A stretch of DNA of 64,000 nucleotides from assembly GCF_030295975.1 (NCBI RefSeq), contig NZ_AP027364.1, forward strand, positions 2,108,001 through 2,172,000. Direction: 5' to 3'. The notes beneath the pieces were generated by a model, which saw nothing but the letters and a program-made list of their open reading frames with translations, made no database searches and was not told where the DNA came from. The position numbers and the translations under genes were made by a program. This document shows, piece after piece, positions 10,020-18,878 of this stretch. The first letter of the stretch is position 1, and every line of letters begins with the position of its first letter. The DNA is from Thalassotalea atypica. GTDB lineage: Bacteria > Pseudomonadota > Gammaproteobacteria > Enterobacterales > Alteromonadaceae.

Positions 10020-10385
10020 TTGGTTTGGGACGGAATTGAACGCAGAACAGGCGATAGCTTTTGGGTAAAAATTTTTCGAGTTTTATCGCTCATTGGTTGG
10101 ACGCTGTTTACCATTTCATTGGTTATTTCGTTTTATGCGACGCCCGATAAAAAATTTGGCCTACTTAGCTATCATAATATTCAAACTAGAGATGTATGGC
10201 TCAATCCGCTGACAGATTATTTATACGCTTTATTGTGGTTAACAGCGCTGTTTAGCTTCATCAGTATTATCGTCAGTCATTTTCGGGTGCGCCGCGCATC
10301 TGACGATAAATACTACAACTTTTGGTTACTCATGATCATTTGTGTCACTTGGGCGATATATATCGCTATCCAAGCTCAGACATAA
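10020..10385 (+). CDS. Small membrane protein with WDG-x-ERR start
   Basis: A 121-residue protein with three hydrophobic segments (VLSLIGWTLFTISLVISFYA, YLYALLWLTALFSFISIIVS and FWLLMIICVTWAIYIAI). It begins with WDGIERRTGD, a start seen in several uncharacterised gammaproteobacterial inner-membrane proteins. The start codon is TTG at 10020, preceded by AAAAAGGG at a reasonable distance. The last 20 bases overlap the 3' end of the convergent bioA gene. Function unknown. Confidence 0.7.
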   Translation: MVWDGIERRTGDSFWVKIFRVLSLIGWTLFTISLVISFYATPDKKFGLLSYHNIQTRDVWLNPLTDYLYALLWLTALFSFISIIVSHFRVRRASDDKYYNFWLLMIICVTWAIYIAIQAQT

Positions 10386-11694
10386 TACCTACAGGTTGGT
10401 TAAAACAATCGTCTTCATTAAGTACGGTTCTAATCGCATTCACTAAAGTAACGATATCTTCATCGTTAATGATCAGTGGTGGCATAATGTAAATTAGTTT
10501 GCCAAACGGGCGAATCCAAACGCCAAGCTCAACAAAGCGTTTTTGAATATTAGCCACGTTAACATTTTCAGTAACTTCTACCACGCCGATTGAGCCTAGC
10601 ACTCGGCAGGCGTTAACTCTATCGTAAGAGGCAAGAGGCAATATGTTTTGTTCGAGTACTGATTCAATACGAGTAACTTTGTCTTGCCACTGTGAGGATA
10701 ACAGCAAGTTTATGCTTGCATTTGCGACCGCGCATGCTAAAGGGTTACCCATGTATGTTGGTCCATGCATAAAACAACCGGCTTCGCCATTACTGATAAC
10801 ATTTGCAATATGTTCAGTGCACAAGGTTGCAGCAAGGGATAGATAGCCGCCCGTTAGTGTTTTACCCAAACACATAATATCAGGCGAGATGTCGGCCCAT
10901 TCGCAGGCGAATAGTTTACCTGTTCTGCCCAAACCTGTTGCGATTTCATCTGCGATGAAAAGTACATTGTATTGCTCGCATAACTTTTTAGCCGCTTTTA
11001 AATAATTAGGATGATAAAAACGCATACCACCTGTACCTTGTACGATTGGCTCGATAATAAATGCGGCTAATTCATGATGATGTTGTTCAAAATAACGCTC
11101 GAGTGAAGATCTTTCGTCCTCGTTCCATTCTCCGTGAAATGCAGATTTAGGGGCAGGAGCGAAATAATTCTTTATCAGCACCGGTTCAAAAATTTGGTGC
11201 ATACCTGTTACCGGGTCACAAACTGACATCGCGGCAAAAGTATCACCGTGATAGCCATTTCTTACCGTGAGCAACTTATGTTTCTCAGGTTTTTGTAAAC
11301 TTTGCCAATACTGAATAGCCATTTTCATCGCTACTTCAACTGCGACAGAGCCACTGTCACTAAGAAACACGCGATTAAGCCCTGATGGAGTTATATCAAT
11401 TAGTGTTTCACAAAGTGAAATCGCCGGCTGATGAGTAAGGCCGCCAAACATAACATGAGACATTTTCTGGGATTGTTTGTGCAGCGCGTCATTTAGCACT
11501 GGATGGTTATAACCATGTAAGACTGACCACCAAGACGACATACCGTCAATAAGAGATTCGCCAGTAGCTAAATTGATATTAATGCCTTGAGCAGACTCAA
11601 CCATATAAGAAGGGAGAGGATTAGACATTGACGTATATGGATGCCAAATATGATTTTTATCAAAGGCCAAACTGATTGTGTGTTTTTTGCTCAT
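10366..11694 (-). CDS. bioA: Adenosylmethionine--8-amino-7-oxononanoate aminotransferase
   Basis: PLP-dependent class III aminotransferase that turns 8-amino-7-oxononanoate into 7,8-diaminononanoate with S-adenosylmethionine as amino donor, the third step of the pimeloyl-to-biotin branch. At 442 aa it fits the family. Visible motifs: HIWHPYTSM (BioA-specific start), DGMSSWWSVLHGYNHP, GYHGDTFAAMS, the PLP aspartate in LFIADEIATGLGRTG, and the PLP lysine in CLGKTLTGGYLSLAA. It is divergent from bioB across a short gap carrying a BirA-like operator that directly abuts this start codon. Confidence 0.96.
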   Translation of the reverse strand: MSKKHTISLAFDKNHIWHPYTSMSNPLPSYMVESAQGININLATGESLIDGMSSWWSVLHGYNHPVLNDALHKQSQKMSHVMFGGLTHQPAISLCETLIDITPSGLNRVFLSDSGSVAVEVAMKMAIQYWQSLQKPEKHKLLTVRNGYHGDTFAAMSVCDPVTGMHQIFEPVLIKNYFAPAPKSAFHGEWNEDERSSLERYFEQHHHELAAFIIEPIVQGTGGMRFYHPNYLKAAKKLCEQYNVLFIADEIATGLGRTGKLFACEWADISPDIMCLGKTLTGGYLSLAATLCTEHIANVISNGEAGCFMHGPTYMGNPLACAVANASINLLLSSQWQDKVTRIESVLEQNILPLASYDRVNACRVLGSIGVVEVTENVNVANIQKRFVELGVWIRPFGKLIYIMPPLIINDEDIVTLVNAIRTVLNEDDCFNQPVGIMSELG

Positions 11695-11727
11695 TTGTAA
11701 AGTAAATGCTCTTGACTACGTTGACAA
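11695..11727. promoter_or_regulatory. BirA-like biotin operator between bioA and bioB
   Basis: TTGTAAAGT (11695-11703), a 15-nt spacer, then CGTTGACAA (11719-11727). Each half matches the enterobacterial BirA operator halves (TTGTAAACC and GGTTTACAA, spacer 15-16) at 7 of 9 positions. It lies immediately upstream of the bioA start and overlaps the -35 hexamer of bioB, the arrangement expected for joint repression by biotinyl-5'-AMP-bound BirA. birA itself is outside the window. The match is seen; binding is inferred. Confidence 0.7.
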
Positions 11728-11748
11728 CAATTTTTAGATGGCTAGACT
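11721..11748 (+). promoter_or_regulatory. Predicted bioBFCD promoter
   Basis: A perfect -35 hexamer TTGACA (11721-11726), 16 bases, then TAGACT (11743-11748) as a 4-of-6 -10 element. A start of transcription near 11755 would leave a leader of about 28 bases before the bioB ATG at 11783. The -35 is embedded in the right half of the BirA-like operator. Confidence 0.5.
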
Positions 11749-11782
11749 ACCCGTTAACCTATACAGATGCAATCGTGAAAAT

Positions 11783-12844
11783 ATGTCGTTATCTCCATCA
11801 TCAAGTACACCAATTAGACACAACTGGACAGTAGAAGAAGTTAATAAGCTCTTTGATCTTCCATTCAACGATTTAATGTTTGAAGCGCAATTAGCGCATC
11901 GAGCAAATTTTAATCCTAATGAAGTGCAAGTGAGTACTTTATTGTCGATTAAGACAGGCGCATGTCCCGAAGACTGTAAATATTGTTCGCAAAGCGCTCG
12001 CTATAAAACAGACATCGACAAAGAGCGTCTGATGGAAGTGGAAAAAGTACTTGAAGCTGCAAAACAAGCAAAAGCGCAAGGTTCAACACGTTTTTGTATG
12101 GGCGCTGCATGGCGAAATCCTAAAGAGCGCGATATGCCATACGTGACTGATATGGTTAAAGGCGTGAAAGCACTTGGATTAGAAACGTGTATGACTTTAG
12201 GCATGCTATCTAAAGAGCAAGCCGATACCTTACAAGACGCGGGTTTGGACTATTATAACCATAACCTTGATACGTCGCCTGAGCATTATAATCAAATTAT
12301 TACGACACGTAGTTATCAAGATCGCTTAGATACGCTTGGTAATGTGCGCTCTGCTGGCATGAAGGTGTGTAGTGGCGGTATTGTTGGCTTAGGTGAAAAA
12401 GCACACGATCGTGCTTCATTACTGGCTCAGCTGGCTAATTTATCACCACAGCCAGAAAGTGTTCCTATTAATATGTTAGTTAAAGTCGATGGTACGCCAT
12501 TAGCTGAAGTCGCTGATTTAGACGATTTTGACTTTATTCGCTGTATTGCCGTTGCACGCATTATGATGCCTAAGAGTCATGTTCGTTTGTCTGCGGGTCG
12601 AGATGCAATGAATGAGCAAATGCAGGCAATGTGTTTCCTAGCCGGCGCAAATTCAATATTCTACGGTTGTAAATTACTTACCGCGGCAAATCCTGAGTCG
12701 AATCAGGATATAGCGTTGTTTAAACGATTAGGCATTAATACAGAAACAATCGATTCTATTGATGAAGGGTTGGAATCTGTAAAGTTACAAACAAAGATGT
12801 CCGATCAACAAAATTCAGATCTGTTTTATAACGCTGCTGACTAA
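11783..12844 (+). CDS. bioB: Biotin synthase
   Basis: Radical SAM enzyme that inserts sulfur into dethiobiotin to make biotin. The radical SAM cluster motif C-x3-C-x2-C is seen in [13 protein letters not shown]. Other family motifs follow: [25 protein letters not shown] and [10 protein letters not shown] (cluster-binding arginine). I start it at ATG 11783 ([15 protein letters not shown]), giving 353 aa as usual for BioB; the frame is open 15 codons further upstream but that region contains the promoter. It is the first gene of bioB-F-C-D, whose genes are tightly packed. Confidence 0.96.
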   Translation: MSLSPSSSTPIRHNWTVEEVNKLFDLPFNDLMFEAQLAHRANFNPNEVQVSTLLSIKTGACPEDCKYCSQSARYKTDIDKERLMEVEKVLEAAKQAKAQGSTRFCMGAAWRNPKERDMPYVTDMVKGVKALGLETCMTLGMLSKEQADTLQDAGLDYYNHNLDTSPEHYNQIITTRSYQDRLDTLGNVRSAGMKVCSGGIVGLGEKAHDRASLLAQLANLSPQPESVPINMLVKVDGTPLAEVADLDDFDFIRCIAVARIMMPKSHVRLSAGRDAMNEQMQAMCFLAGANSIFYGCKLLTAANPESNQDIALFKRLGINTETIDSIDEGLESVKLQTKMSDQQNSDLFYNAAD

Positions 12845-12849
12845 TTCCA

Positions 12850-13989
12850 GTGGCCTTTGAATTCTTAAGTGAAAAGCTTAGCGCACAACGAAGCAAACAC
12901 TTGTTTCGCTCACGCGTTTGTGTAGAAAACCATGGTGGTAGTCACGTTGTAATCGATGGCCAACCTTATGTTAATTTTTCATCTAATGACTATTTAGGAC
13001 TGAATGAGCATCCAGAACTAAAAAAAGCCCTGCAAGAAGGCGCTGAACGTTTTGGTACAAGTGCTAGTTCATCGAGCCTGATCACAGGGTTTCATTACGC
13101 CCATCAGTCATTAGAAGAAGACATTTGTCAGTGGCTAAACATGCCACGTTGTTTACTGTTTTCAAGTGGTTTTGCGGCTAACGTAGCTGTATTAAATGCG
13201 TTAGGTGAAAAAGAAACGTTATTGCTGCTGGATAAATTGAGCCATGCGTCTATTATTGATGGAGCGTTATCTAGCAATGCTATGTTAAAGCGCTTTAAAC
13301 ATAATAATTATGGTCACCTAAAGCAGCTTCTAAATCACTACCCAAGTGCAAACAAACTCATTGTTTCTGAGGGCGTTTTTAGTATGGATGGCGACAAAGC
13401 CAATGTAGAACAACTCGCAACAATAGCACAAGCACACCAAGCATGGCTGTATTTAGATGATGCTCACAGTATAGGTGTGTGTGGTGAACATGGTGAAGGT
13501 AGTGTTGCACAAGGCAACGTTGATATTGTTATGGCAACGTTTGGTAAAGCATTGGCAACAAGTGGGGCTTTTGTCGCGTGCAATGAAGCATTGCATGACT
13601 ATTTAATTAATGTGGCTAGGCATTATATCTATTCAACGGCAGTACCTCCTGCTATCGCTTGGGCAACCATAAAAAGTATTGAACTTGCGCAAAAAGAGCA
13701 GTGGCGCCGTGATAAAATAGTTGAACTGAGCAAGCTGTTTTTAGCAACACTAGATGACACTATTGACGTGTTACCAACAGAGTCGTCAATACACGCTGTT
13801 GTATTAAAAGACGAATTACAAGCGATCAACGTAAGTCGTAAATTGAAAGAAGGTGGATATTGGGTTACACCAATACGCCCACCAACCGTACCTAAAGGCA
13901 GTTCAAGGTTACGTGTTACCATTTGTGCTCATCATAATGATAAGGATATCAAAGGATTAGCAAACATGTTGAATGAGGTTTTGGTGTAA
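12850..13989 (+). CDS. bioF: 8-amino-7-oxononanoate synthase
   Basis: PLP-dependent condensation of pimeloyl-ACP with alanine, the first committed ring-building step of biotin synthesis. The 379-residue protein shows [43 protein letters not shown], the PLP aspartate motif [18 protein letters not shown] and the PLP lysine in [15 protein letters not shown]. The start is GTG at 12850, six bases after the bioB stop. The stop TAA shares its last base with the bioC ATG (TAATG). Confidence 0.96.
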   Translation: MAFEFLSEKLSAQRSKHLFRSRVCVENHGGSHVVIDGQPYVNFSSNDYLGLNEHPELKKALQEGAERFGTSASSSSLITGFHYAHQSLEEDICQWLNMPRCLLFSSGFAANVAVLNALGEKETLLLLDKLSHASIIDGALSSNAMLKRFKHNNYGHLKQLLNHYPSANKLIVSEGVFSMDGDKANVEQLATIAQAHQAWLYLDDAHSIGVCGEHGEGSVAQGNVDIVMATFGKALATSGAFVACNEALHDYLINVARHYIYSTAVPPAIAWATIKSIELAQKEQWRRDKIVELSKLFLATLDDTIDVLPTESSIHAVVLKDELQAINVSRKLKEGGYWVTPIRPPTVPKGSSRLRVTICAHHNDKDIKGLANMLNEVLV

Positions 13990-14774
13990 TGCCAAATACA
14001 TTAAATAGAATAAAAATAGCGAAATCTTTTGATTCGGCCACAGACTCTTATGATGTTTCTGCTCGATTGCAGCGCTTTAGTGGCAAACATCTATTACCTT
14101 TAATGCCAAATAGAAATGATATTACAGTGCTAGATTTAGGCTGTGGTACTGGCTTTTTTACCGAGTTACTTGCAAGCACTTTTAAACGTGTGATTGGCGT
14201 GGATATCTCTTCTAAAATGTTGCAATTTACGCAAGAGAATCGCGATGAGTCAATACAGTTAGTGGCGGGTGATGCATACAAGATGCCATTCGCTGATAAC
14301 AGCATTGACTGTATCTATTCGAATTTGGTGATCCAATGGTGTAATCCATTAGAAGAAGCACTTGAGGAAATTTTTCGAGTGTTAAAGCCCGGCGGACTTT
14401 TAATCTTTTCAACTCTAGTTGACGGTACCTTGTTTGAATTAAAGTCGTCTTGGCGCCAAGTGGATGACGATCAACATGTGATCGACTTTAGAACACCTGA
14501 GGAATTAGAACGTATAGTTAATACGCCGACTTCTAGTTTGCTGCAAAGCCAAGTGGATGATGTAATTTTAGAATATGAAAATCCTATGCACTTGGCTCAT
14601 GAGTTAAAAGGCTTGGGGGCAAATCATTTACCTAATAAAAAGATTAAAGGGTTGGCAGGCAAAGATAAGTGGAAAAAAATGATGGAGTCTTATCAAGACT
14701 TTTTAGAACCAGGTGAAATTTATCCTGCAACGTATAAAGTATTTTCAGGGCTAGCAGTAAAACTCAATGATTAA
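13989..14774 (+). CDS. bioC: Malonyl-ACP O-methyltransferase
   Basis: SAM-dependent methyltransferase that methylates malonyl-ACP so that fatty acid synthesis can build the pimeloyl chain. At 261 aa it fits the family. The SAM-binding motif I is VLDLGCGTGFFTELLAS (about residues 42-58), and motifs NSIDCIYSNLVIQWC and VLKPGGLLIFST follow. The N terminus IAKSFDSATDSYDVSARLQ is typical of BioC. It overlaps bioF by one base and bioD by 8 bases. BioH, the partner esterase, is not in the window. Confidence 0.95.
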   Translation: MPNTLNRIKIAKSFDSATDSYDVSARLQRFSGKHLLPLMPNRNDITVLDLGCGTGFFTELLASTFKRVIGVDISSKMLQFTQENRDESIQLVAGDAYKMPFADNSIDCIYSNLVIQWCNPLEEALEEIFRVLKPGGLLIFSTLVDGTLFELKSSWRQVDDDQHVIDFRTPEELERIVNTPTSSLLQSQVDDVILEYENPMHLAHELKGLGANHLPNKKIKGLAGKDKWKKMMESYQDFLEPGEIYPATYKVFSGLAVKLND

Positions 14775-15432
14775 ATTCTTTATCACCGCAACTGATACCG
14801 ACGCAGGAAAGACACTTATCGCAAGCGCTTTGATTAAGATGTTGGCTCAACAGTATAATGTCGCCGCATTCAAGCCTATTTCAGCTGGTTGCGAGTTAGT
14901 TGGTGATCAACTAATTAATGAAGATGCGGCACTACTAACAGCTCAGGCTAATTGTCAGCAATCTATAAGTAGTGTCAATCCAATTGCTTTTAAGGAGCCT
15001 ATCGCACCACATATAGCAGCTGCAAATAACGGTGTTGATATTATATTAGAAGACGTTACTAAACACTTTCACGCTATTGAATCCTTAATGCCTGATGTCT
15101 TAATAACAGAAGGTGCAGGAGGCTGGCGGTTACCACTAGGGAATAACAAATTCTTATCTGAGTTTGCTAAGCAAACTAAACAATCGGTGATCCTTGTTGT
15201 GAATATGAAACTAGGGTGCTTAAATCATGCGGTACTTAGTTACGAGTCGATAATTAATGATGGTCTAGATTGTGTAGGCTGGGTTGCAAATTGCCCAGAA
15301 ACAATGAATTATCAAAAAGAAAATATTGATGAACTTACAAAATTGCTTGACGCGCCCTTATTAGGGGTGATTCCATTTGTAAACAATATTGATGAAGTGG
15401 TGGATAAATTAGATGTTACACCACTTCTATAA
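14767..15432 (+). CDS. bioD: Dethiobiotin synthetase
   Basis: ATP-dependent carboxylation of 7,8-diaminononanoate to dethiobiotin. The 221-residue protein has the P-loop FITATDTDAGKTLIASAL at its N terminus, the substrate lysine region AFKPISAGCE, and the EGAGGWRLPL motif. It overlaps bioC by 8 bases and is the last gene of the bio operon. No clear terminator follows; the convergent pepE gene ends 24 bases away. Confidence 0.95.
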   Translation: MIKFFITATDTDAGKTLIASALIKMLAQQYNVAAFKPISAGCELVGDQLINEDAALLTAQANCQQSISSVNPIAFKEPIAPHIAAANNGVDIILEDVTKHFHAIESLMPDVLITEGAGGWRLPLGNNKFLSEFAKQTKQSVILVVNMKLGCLNHAVLSYESIINDGLDCVGWVANCPETMNYQKENIDELTKLLDAPLLGVIPFVNNIDEVVDKLDVTPLL

Positions 15433-15456
15433 TAGTTAGTACCTTTGACAAATTAC

Positions 15457-16158
15457 CTATAATAAATAAGATAAATCAGCATTCTCTAGTAGGTCTGATT
15501 TATTGCCATTCTTAAATAAATACCCTTGGCTCGGTCCAATTAATTGCAATTTATCCCCTGTGCGTTTCAAGGCAGTACCTTCGACAATAGCTACAATTGG
15601 CATTTCAGGGTTTATTACCATAAATTCATTCAATCGTTGCTCTCTGGTTTCACCATTATGGCCCGGAGGGTTATAGTCGGTGTAATGTGGATTTAATTGG
15701 AATTCAACTAAAGACAAGGCCTTAAAAGTTTTTGGTTCAATGATTGGCATATCGTTGGTGGTACGAATTGATAAGCCTGCAACATTTGAACCTGCACTCC
15801 AGCCAATATACGGCATACCTTGCTCAACATTTTCTTGAATGATTTCAATTAATCCATTTTCTTGTAATTGATGCAGTAAGTGGAAAGTATTACCGCCACC
15901 TACGGCGATGGCTTTGGCATTGTTAATTGCTTGTTTGGGATTAGAGCAAGTATGTATACCAGTCACTTTAATGCCAAGTGGTGAAAGTGCTGTTTGTACC
16001 ATATCTGTGTAGGTATCATAACTAATCGATACACCAGCATAAGGAACAAAGAGCAATTCTGCTATCCCACCTAAATGTTCGGTGATCATCTCTAATGCAT
16101 GCTCTAAATAACCAGATTGATTTTCACGAGAACTGCTAAGTAATAATAAATTTTTCAT
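15457..16158 (-). CDS. pepE: Dipeptidase E (alpha-aspartyl dipeptidase)
   Basis: Cytoplasmic serine peptidase of family S51 that cleaves Asp-X dipeptides. The 233-residue length fits. The nucleophile elbow is GWSAGSNVAGL (Ser near residue 120), preceded by AVGGGNTFHLLHQL, and the histidine region QLNPHYTDYNPPGHNGETREQR follows. It begins 5 bases after the stop of the hicB gene on the same strand, so the two are probably co-transcribed. That link is unusual and has no obvious functional explanation. Confidence 0.93.
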   Translation of the reverse strand: MKNLLLLSSSRENQSGYLEHALEMITEHLGGIAELLFVPYAGVSISYDTYTDMVQTALSPLGIKVTGIHTCSNPKQAINNAKAIAVGGGNTFHLLHQLQENGLIEIIQENVEQGMPYIGWSAGSNVAGLSIRTTNDMPIIEPKTFKALSLVEFQLNPHYTDYNPPGHNGETREQRLNEFMVINPEMPIVAIVEGTALKRTGDKLQLIGPSQGYLFKNGNKSDLLENADLSYLL

Positions 16159-16163
16159 GGATG

Positions 16164-16568
16164 TTAATCTTTTAAAGTGAGCTCGTTAATACAAGCTGTT
16201 GCAATGAACCCTGAGCGGGTTTTGTAATTATCTGATTTACTGACTCTATCATCAATCTGTTTGATCAACAGCTCAGGTAACGTGACATTAATTTTATGAC
16301 TTTTTCCCAAATAGGGAGTTATATCAATTTCTACTAGAGCCCATATCCCCGTAGGCTGTTGTTGCTGCCAAAAGCCAACCTCCTTTGCTTGAGGAATAGC
16401 CTCACCATATTCAGCCAAAATTGATAAATGGTTAGCAATCGTAAATTTTACCTGATGCAAACCATTGTCTATTGTCTGACAAATTTCATCACATCCTGGT
16501 AGATCAGGTACCGATATTTGATAGTGATTTTGCTCAGAATCAAAGCGCAATACAACAGGGTAGAACAT
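16164..16568 (-). CDS. Solitary HicB-family antitoxin-like protein
   Basis: The N-terminal half is a HicB partial RNase-H-like fold (MFYPVVLRFDSEQNHYQISVPDLPGC). The C-terminal half ends in a helix-turn-helix or ribbon-helix-helix-like DNA-binding segment (INVTLPELLIKQIDDRVSK and RSGFIATACIN). A good ribosome site (GAGG) precedes ATG 16568. HicB normally pairs with the small toxin HicA; no HicA frame is visible on either side. It is therefore an orphan, perhaps a regulator recruited to pepE, whose start lies 5 bases downstream. Confidence 0.85.
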   Translation of the reverse strand: MFYPVVLRFDSEQNHYQISVPDLPGCDEICQTIDNGLHQVKFTIANHLSILAEYGEAIPQAKEVGFWQQQQPTGIWALVEIDITPYLGKSHKINVTLPELLIKQIDDRVSKSDNYKTRSGFIATACINELTLKD

Positions 16569-16604
16569 GTAATTACCTCGTTTATTTTAGCGTTTATAGT
16601 ACCT

Positions 16605-16760
16605 CCAATAACCCTCCTTTTCAACCAAAATTGATAACCCTGCTAACTCTGTATGTTTTTTTGGTAATAACCCCAACAACCCCGTCTGGGTGTTTCAAAA
16701 TAACCCTGGTAACTCCCTGTGTGGTGTGGGTGGTAACTCTAGTAACTCTGCTACGTAAAG
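16605..16760. repeat. Cluster of degenerate TAACYCY motifs
   Basis: Within about 155 bases upstream of hicB roughly nine copies of TAACCC(T) or TAACTC(T) occur, some paired as TAACCCTGCTAACTCTG, AATAACCCTGGTAACTCCC and GGTAACTCTAGTAACTCTG. Spacing is irregular. No gene is supported here; the open frame through it looks like low-complexity translation. It could be a decayed tandem repeat or a multi-site binding region for the adjacent HicB-type regulator. Confidence 0.4.
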
Positions 16761-17075
16761 CTAGTAAATGTTCACTTTCAAATTAATGCTTTGTTTATAG
16801 GTGTATAGGTTTATTGAACGGTCTATTTAGATAAATAGGTAAATAATCGAAGTTTAGAAATTTTGAATGCTGTAGCGGAACAAATTGAAATGCCGTTTTG
16901 CGAGAGAACTCAACAAAATCATATTAGCTGTGTGAGATATGTTCAGAATACCAGTCATATTTTCTAACTAGCGACTGATGCTATATGTCGGGCTAATTAA
17001 TAAAGTTGGTCTGGTACAGTTGAAGTTATTTTTCCCAGGACTATTGCTAAAGTAAGCTAATAGTAAACGAGTGAT

Positions 17076-17448
17076 TTGCTGAGTCAGTTTGTAGGAGATG
17101 AGCTCAAAAAGCTAATAGAAAGTTGGTTTGAAAAATGGCTATATCGAGTTACCAATCGGCGATGATTTTGAACATACAAGTCCCTTTGGTACCGTTAAAG
17201 GTAAGCAATCTTATTTCGAATTAGCGAGTACAAAGACAAATTTCTAGGTTATCGCTTATTATTCACAATGTACTTTATGAGAGTGATAGGGCCAGGGTTC
17301 GCTATACAGCAGTTCAAAATGACTCCACTTTAGAGGTTAGTGAATAGTACAAATTTCAACATGGGCTTATTGACAAATTACTGCTTATTATCATATCGAA
17401 GATATTCAAGAAGAGAAAAATTTAGATAAGTATAAAAGGGATAAGTAG
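17076..17448 (+). pseudogene. SnoaL/NTF2-like protein, broken by frameshifts
   Basis: Reading across frames reconstructs a coherent protein of about 125 residues. The pieces in order are LLSQFVGDELKKLIESWFEKW, LPIGDDFEHTSPFGTVKGKQ, KDKFLGYRLLF, HNVLYESDRARVRYTAVQN, STLEVSE (stop) YKFQHGLIDKL, and YYHIEDIQEERNLDKYK. This fits a SnoaL-like NTF2-fold protein (TSPFGTVKGK is typical). At least four frameshifts and one in-frame TAG are needed, so it is inactive. Its terminal TAG shares a base with the GTG of the next broken gene (TAGTG), so both were once co-translated. Confidence 0.7.
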
Positions 17449-17859
17449 TGTCTGATTATATAGGGCAGTGTGATTGCGGCGATGTTGATTTTACATTAAC
17501 CTTGCCTAATGCATTGTCAATGTATCATCCGCGTGAATGCGATTGCGATTACTGCAAGGCGAGGCATTTATCATATCTATCAGATCTCAAGCTAGTTTGT
17601 TCATTAATTACATCAAGAGACTTTCTGTTGAACGTCAAGGAGCAGAACAGGCCAAATTTTAAAGTTGCTCGCTATGCGACGTGACCATTGAGGGGCCAAA
17701 TGGCTTGCTAGGTGCACTCAACAGTAATTTATTGTCTCATCAAATAGGTTATTGGAGCCAATATCTGTTTCGCCTAAGCTGTTAACTAAAGGAGAAAAAA
17801 CGAGTCATTGGCAAAAAGTCTAGATAGATGTTCAGTTACAAACCAAATGTAATGGATGA
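17448..17859 (+). pseudogene. GFA-family (Mss4-like) zinc protein, broken by frameshifts
   Basis: The first 45 codons from GTG 17448 encode a typical GFA start (YIGQCDCGDVDFTL, then HPRECDCDYCKARH with zinc cysteines). The frame then drifts. The homologous continuation is found in another frame as RLSVERQGAEQAKF, stop, SCSLCDVTIEGPNGLLGALN, and then in a third frame as EPISVSPKLLTKGEKTSHWQ. At least two frameshifts and two in-frame stops are present. The 78-aa frame 17448-17684 alone would be a truncated product. Another GFA gene, apparently intact as far as visible, lies at the right edge of the window. Confidence 0.72.
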
Positions 17860-18074
17860 TGATTAATACGCGAAAATAAAAATAGCAATTGCACGCAACA
17901 TTATTGTTGTTAGATTACTCTGTTGTATGTATATGAGCTATTTGTCGTATTAGTAGCGAACAATTATGGCATTACAATTAATTAGTAAATTTATTGATGT
18001 AGTTTGTGTATATTAATTTTAGTACAGTGATATTATCCGCTGGTAAGCATTATCAAGATAATTTAAGGCATTTA

Positions 18075-18605
18075 ATGAAACATAAAATCGATGTTATGTT
18101 CTCTGAACAACAAGTTAAAATCAGAGTAGCTGAGCTAGGCGTAAGAATTAGCGACTATTATAAAGATAGTAGTGATCTAGTAATGGTAGGCTTGTTAAGG
18201 GGATCGTTTGTATTTATGGCGGATTTAGCGCGCGCTATTAATGTTAATCACAGTGTTGATTTCATGACCGCTTCTAGCTATGGCAATAACATGGAGAGCT
18301 CTCGAGAAGTTCATATATTAAAAGATCTCGATGACAGCATTGAAGGTAAAGATGTTCTACTTGTAGAAGATATTATAGACACGGGTAATACGCTTAAAAA
18401 GGTCCTAGAAATTCTCCAACTACGCTCACCTAAGTCAATTAAAATTTGCACTCTGTTAGATAAGCCTAGTCGTCGTGAAGTCCCCGTAGATGTTGAGTGG
18501 GTTGGTTTTGATATACCTGATGAATTTGTGGTTGGTGTCGGGATTGATTACGCACAAAAGTACAGGCATTTACCTTATGTAGGTAAGGTCATTCCCCTAG
18601 ATTAA
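18075..18605 (+). CDS. hpt: Hypoxanthine phosphoribosyltransferase
   Basis: Purine salvage enzyme that makes IMP (and GMP) from the base and PRPP. Starting at ATG 18075 ([13 protein letters not shown]) gives 176 aa, close to the 178 of E. coli Hpt; the frame is open further upstream but with no family match there. The PRPP loop is seen in [20 protein letters not shown]. Other motifs are [32 protein letters not shown] and the base-binding region [21 protein letters not shown] long palindrome 39 bases after the stop is the likely terminator. Confidence 0.95.
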   Translation: MKHKIDVMFSEQQVKIRVAELGVRISDYYKDSSDLVMVGLLRGSFVFMADLARAINVNHSVDFMTASSYGNNMESSREVHILKDLDDSIEGKDVLLVEDIIDTGNTLKKVLEILQLRSPKSIKICTLLDKPSRREVPVDVEWVGFDIPDEFVVGVGIDYAQKYRHLPYVGKVIPLD

Positions 18606-18643
18606 TCGTTCGTTTACAATTCGTTCATCATCCAAAATATAAT

Positions 18644-18677
18644 GATTGCCAGTAGGTTTGTAAACCTACTGGCAATC
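18644..18677 (+). terminator. Perfect 34-nt palindrome, likely hpt terminator
   Basis: GATTGCCAGTAGGTTT (18644-18659), loop GT, then AAACCTACTGGCAATC (18662-18677): 16 paired bases without mismatch. CTTTAAG follows, a weak T tract. Position right after hpt supports a terminator. The stem is longer and less GC-rich than a standard terminator, so a protein-binding or recombination site is not excluded. Confidence 0.55.
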
Positions 18678-18878
18678 TTTAAGCTAATCATTCTCGACAA
18701 AAAACAGAATTAATCGCTTTAGCGTTGCCTGATCTCATAAATAGCTCCTCTATTAAGAAAATTAGATTTCAATTAAGTTCAAACCGCTTGTTCTGTCTAA
18801 CATTTGTGGGTGAAAGTATTTATGCTAGTGTGTTGATACAAAGAGGAGTGTCTAACATACATATTATAAGGAAATACG

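Noticed and set aside
16472-16786. 104-aa open frame covering the hicB start and the C-rich repeats
   Set aside because: Translation is low complexity (repeated Asn-Asn-Pro, Val-Thr-Leu) and overlaps hicB antisense; explained by the TAACYCY cluster.
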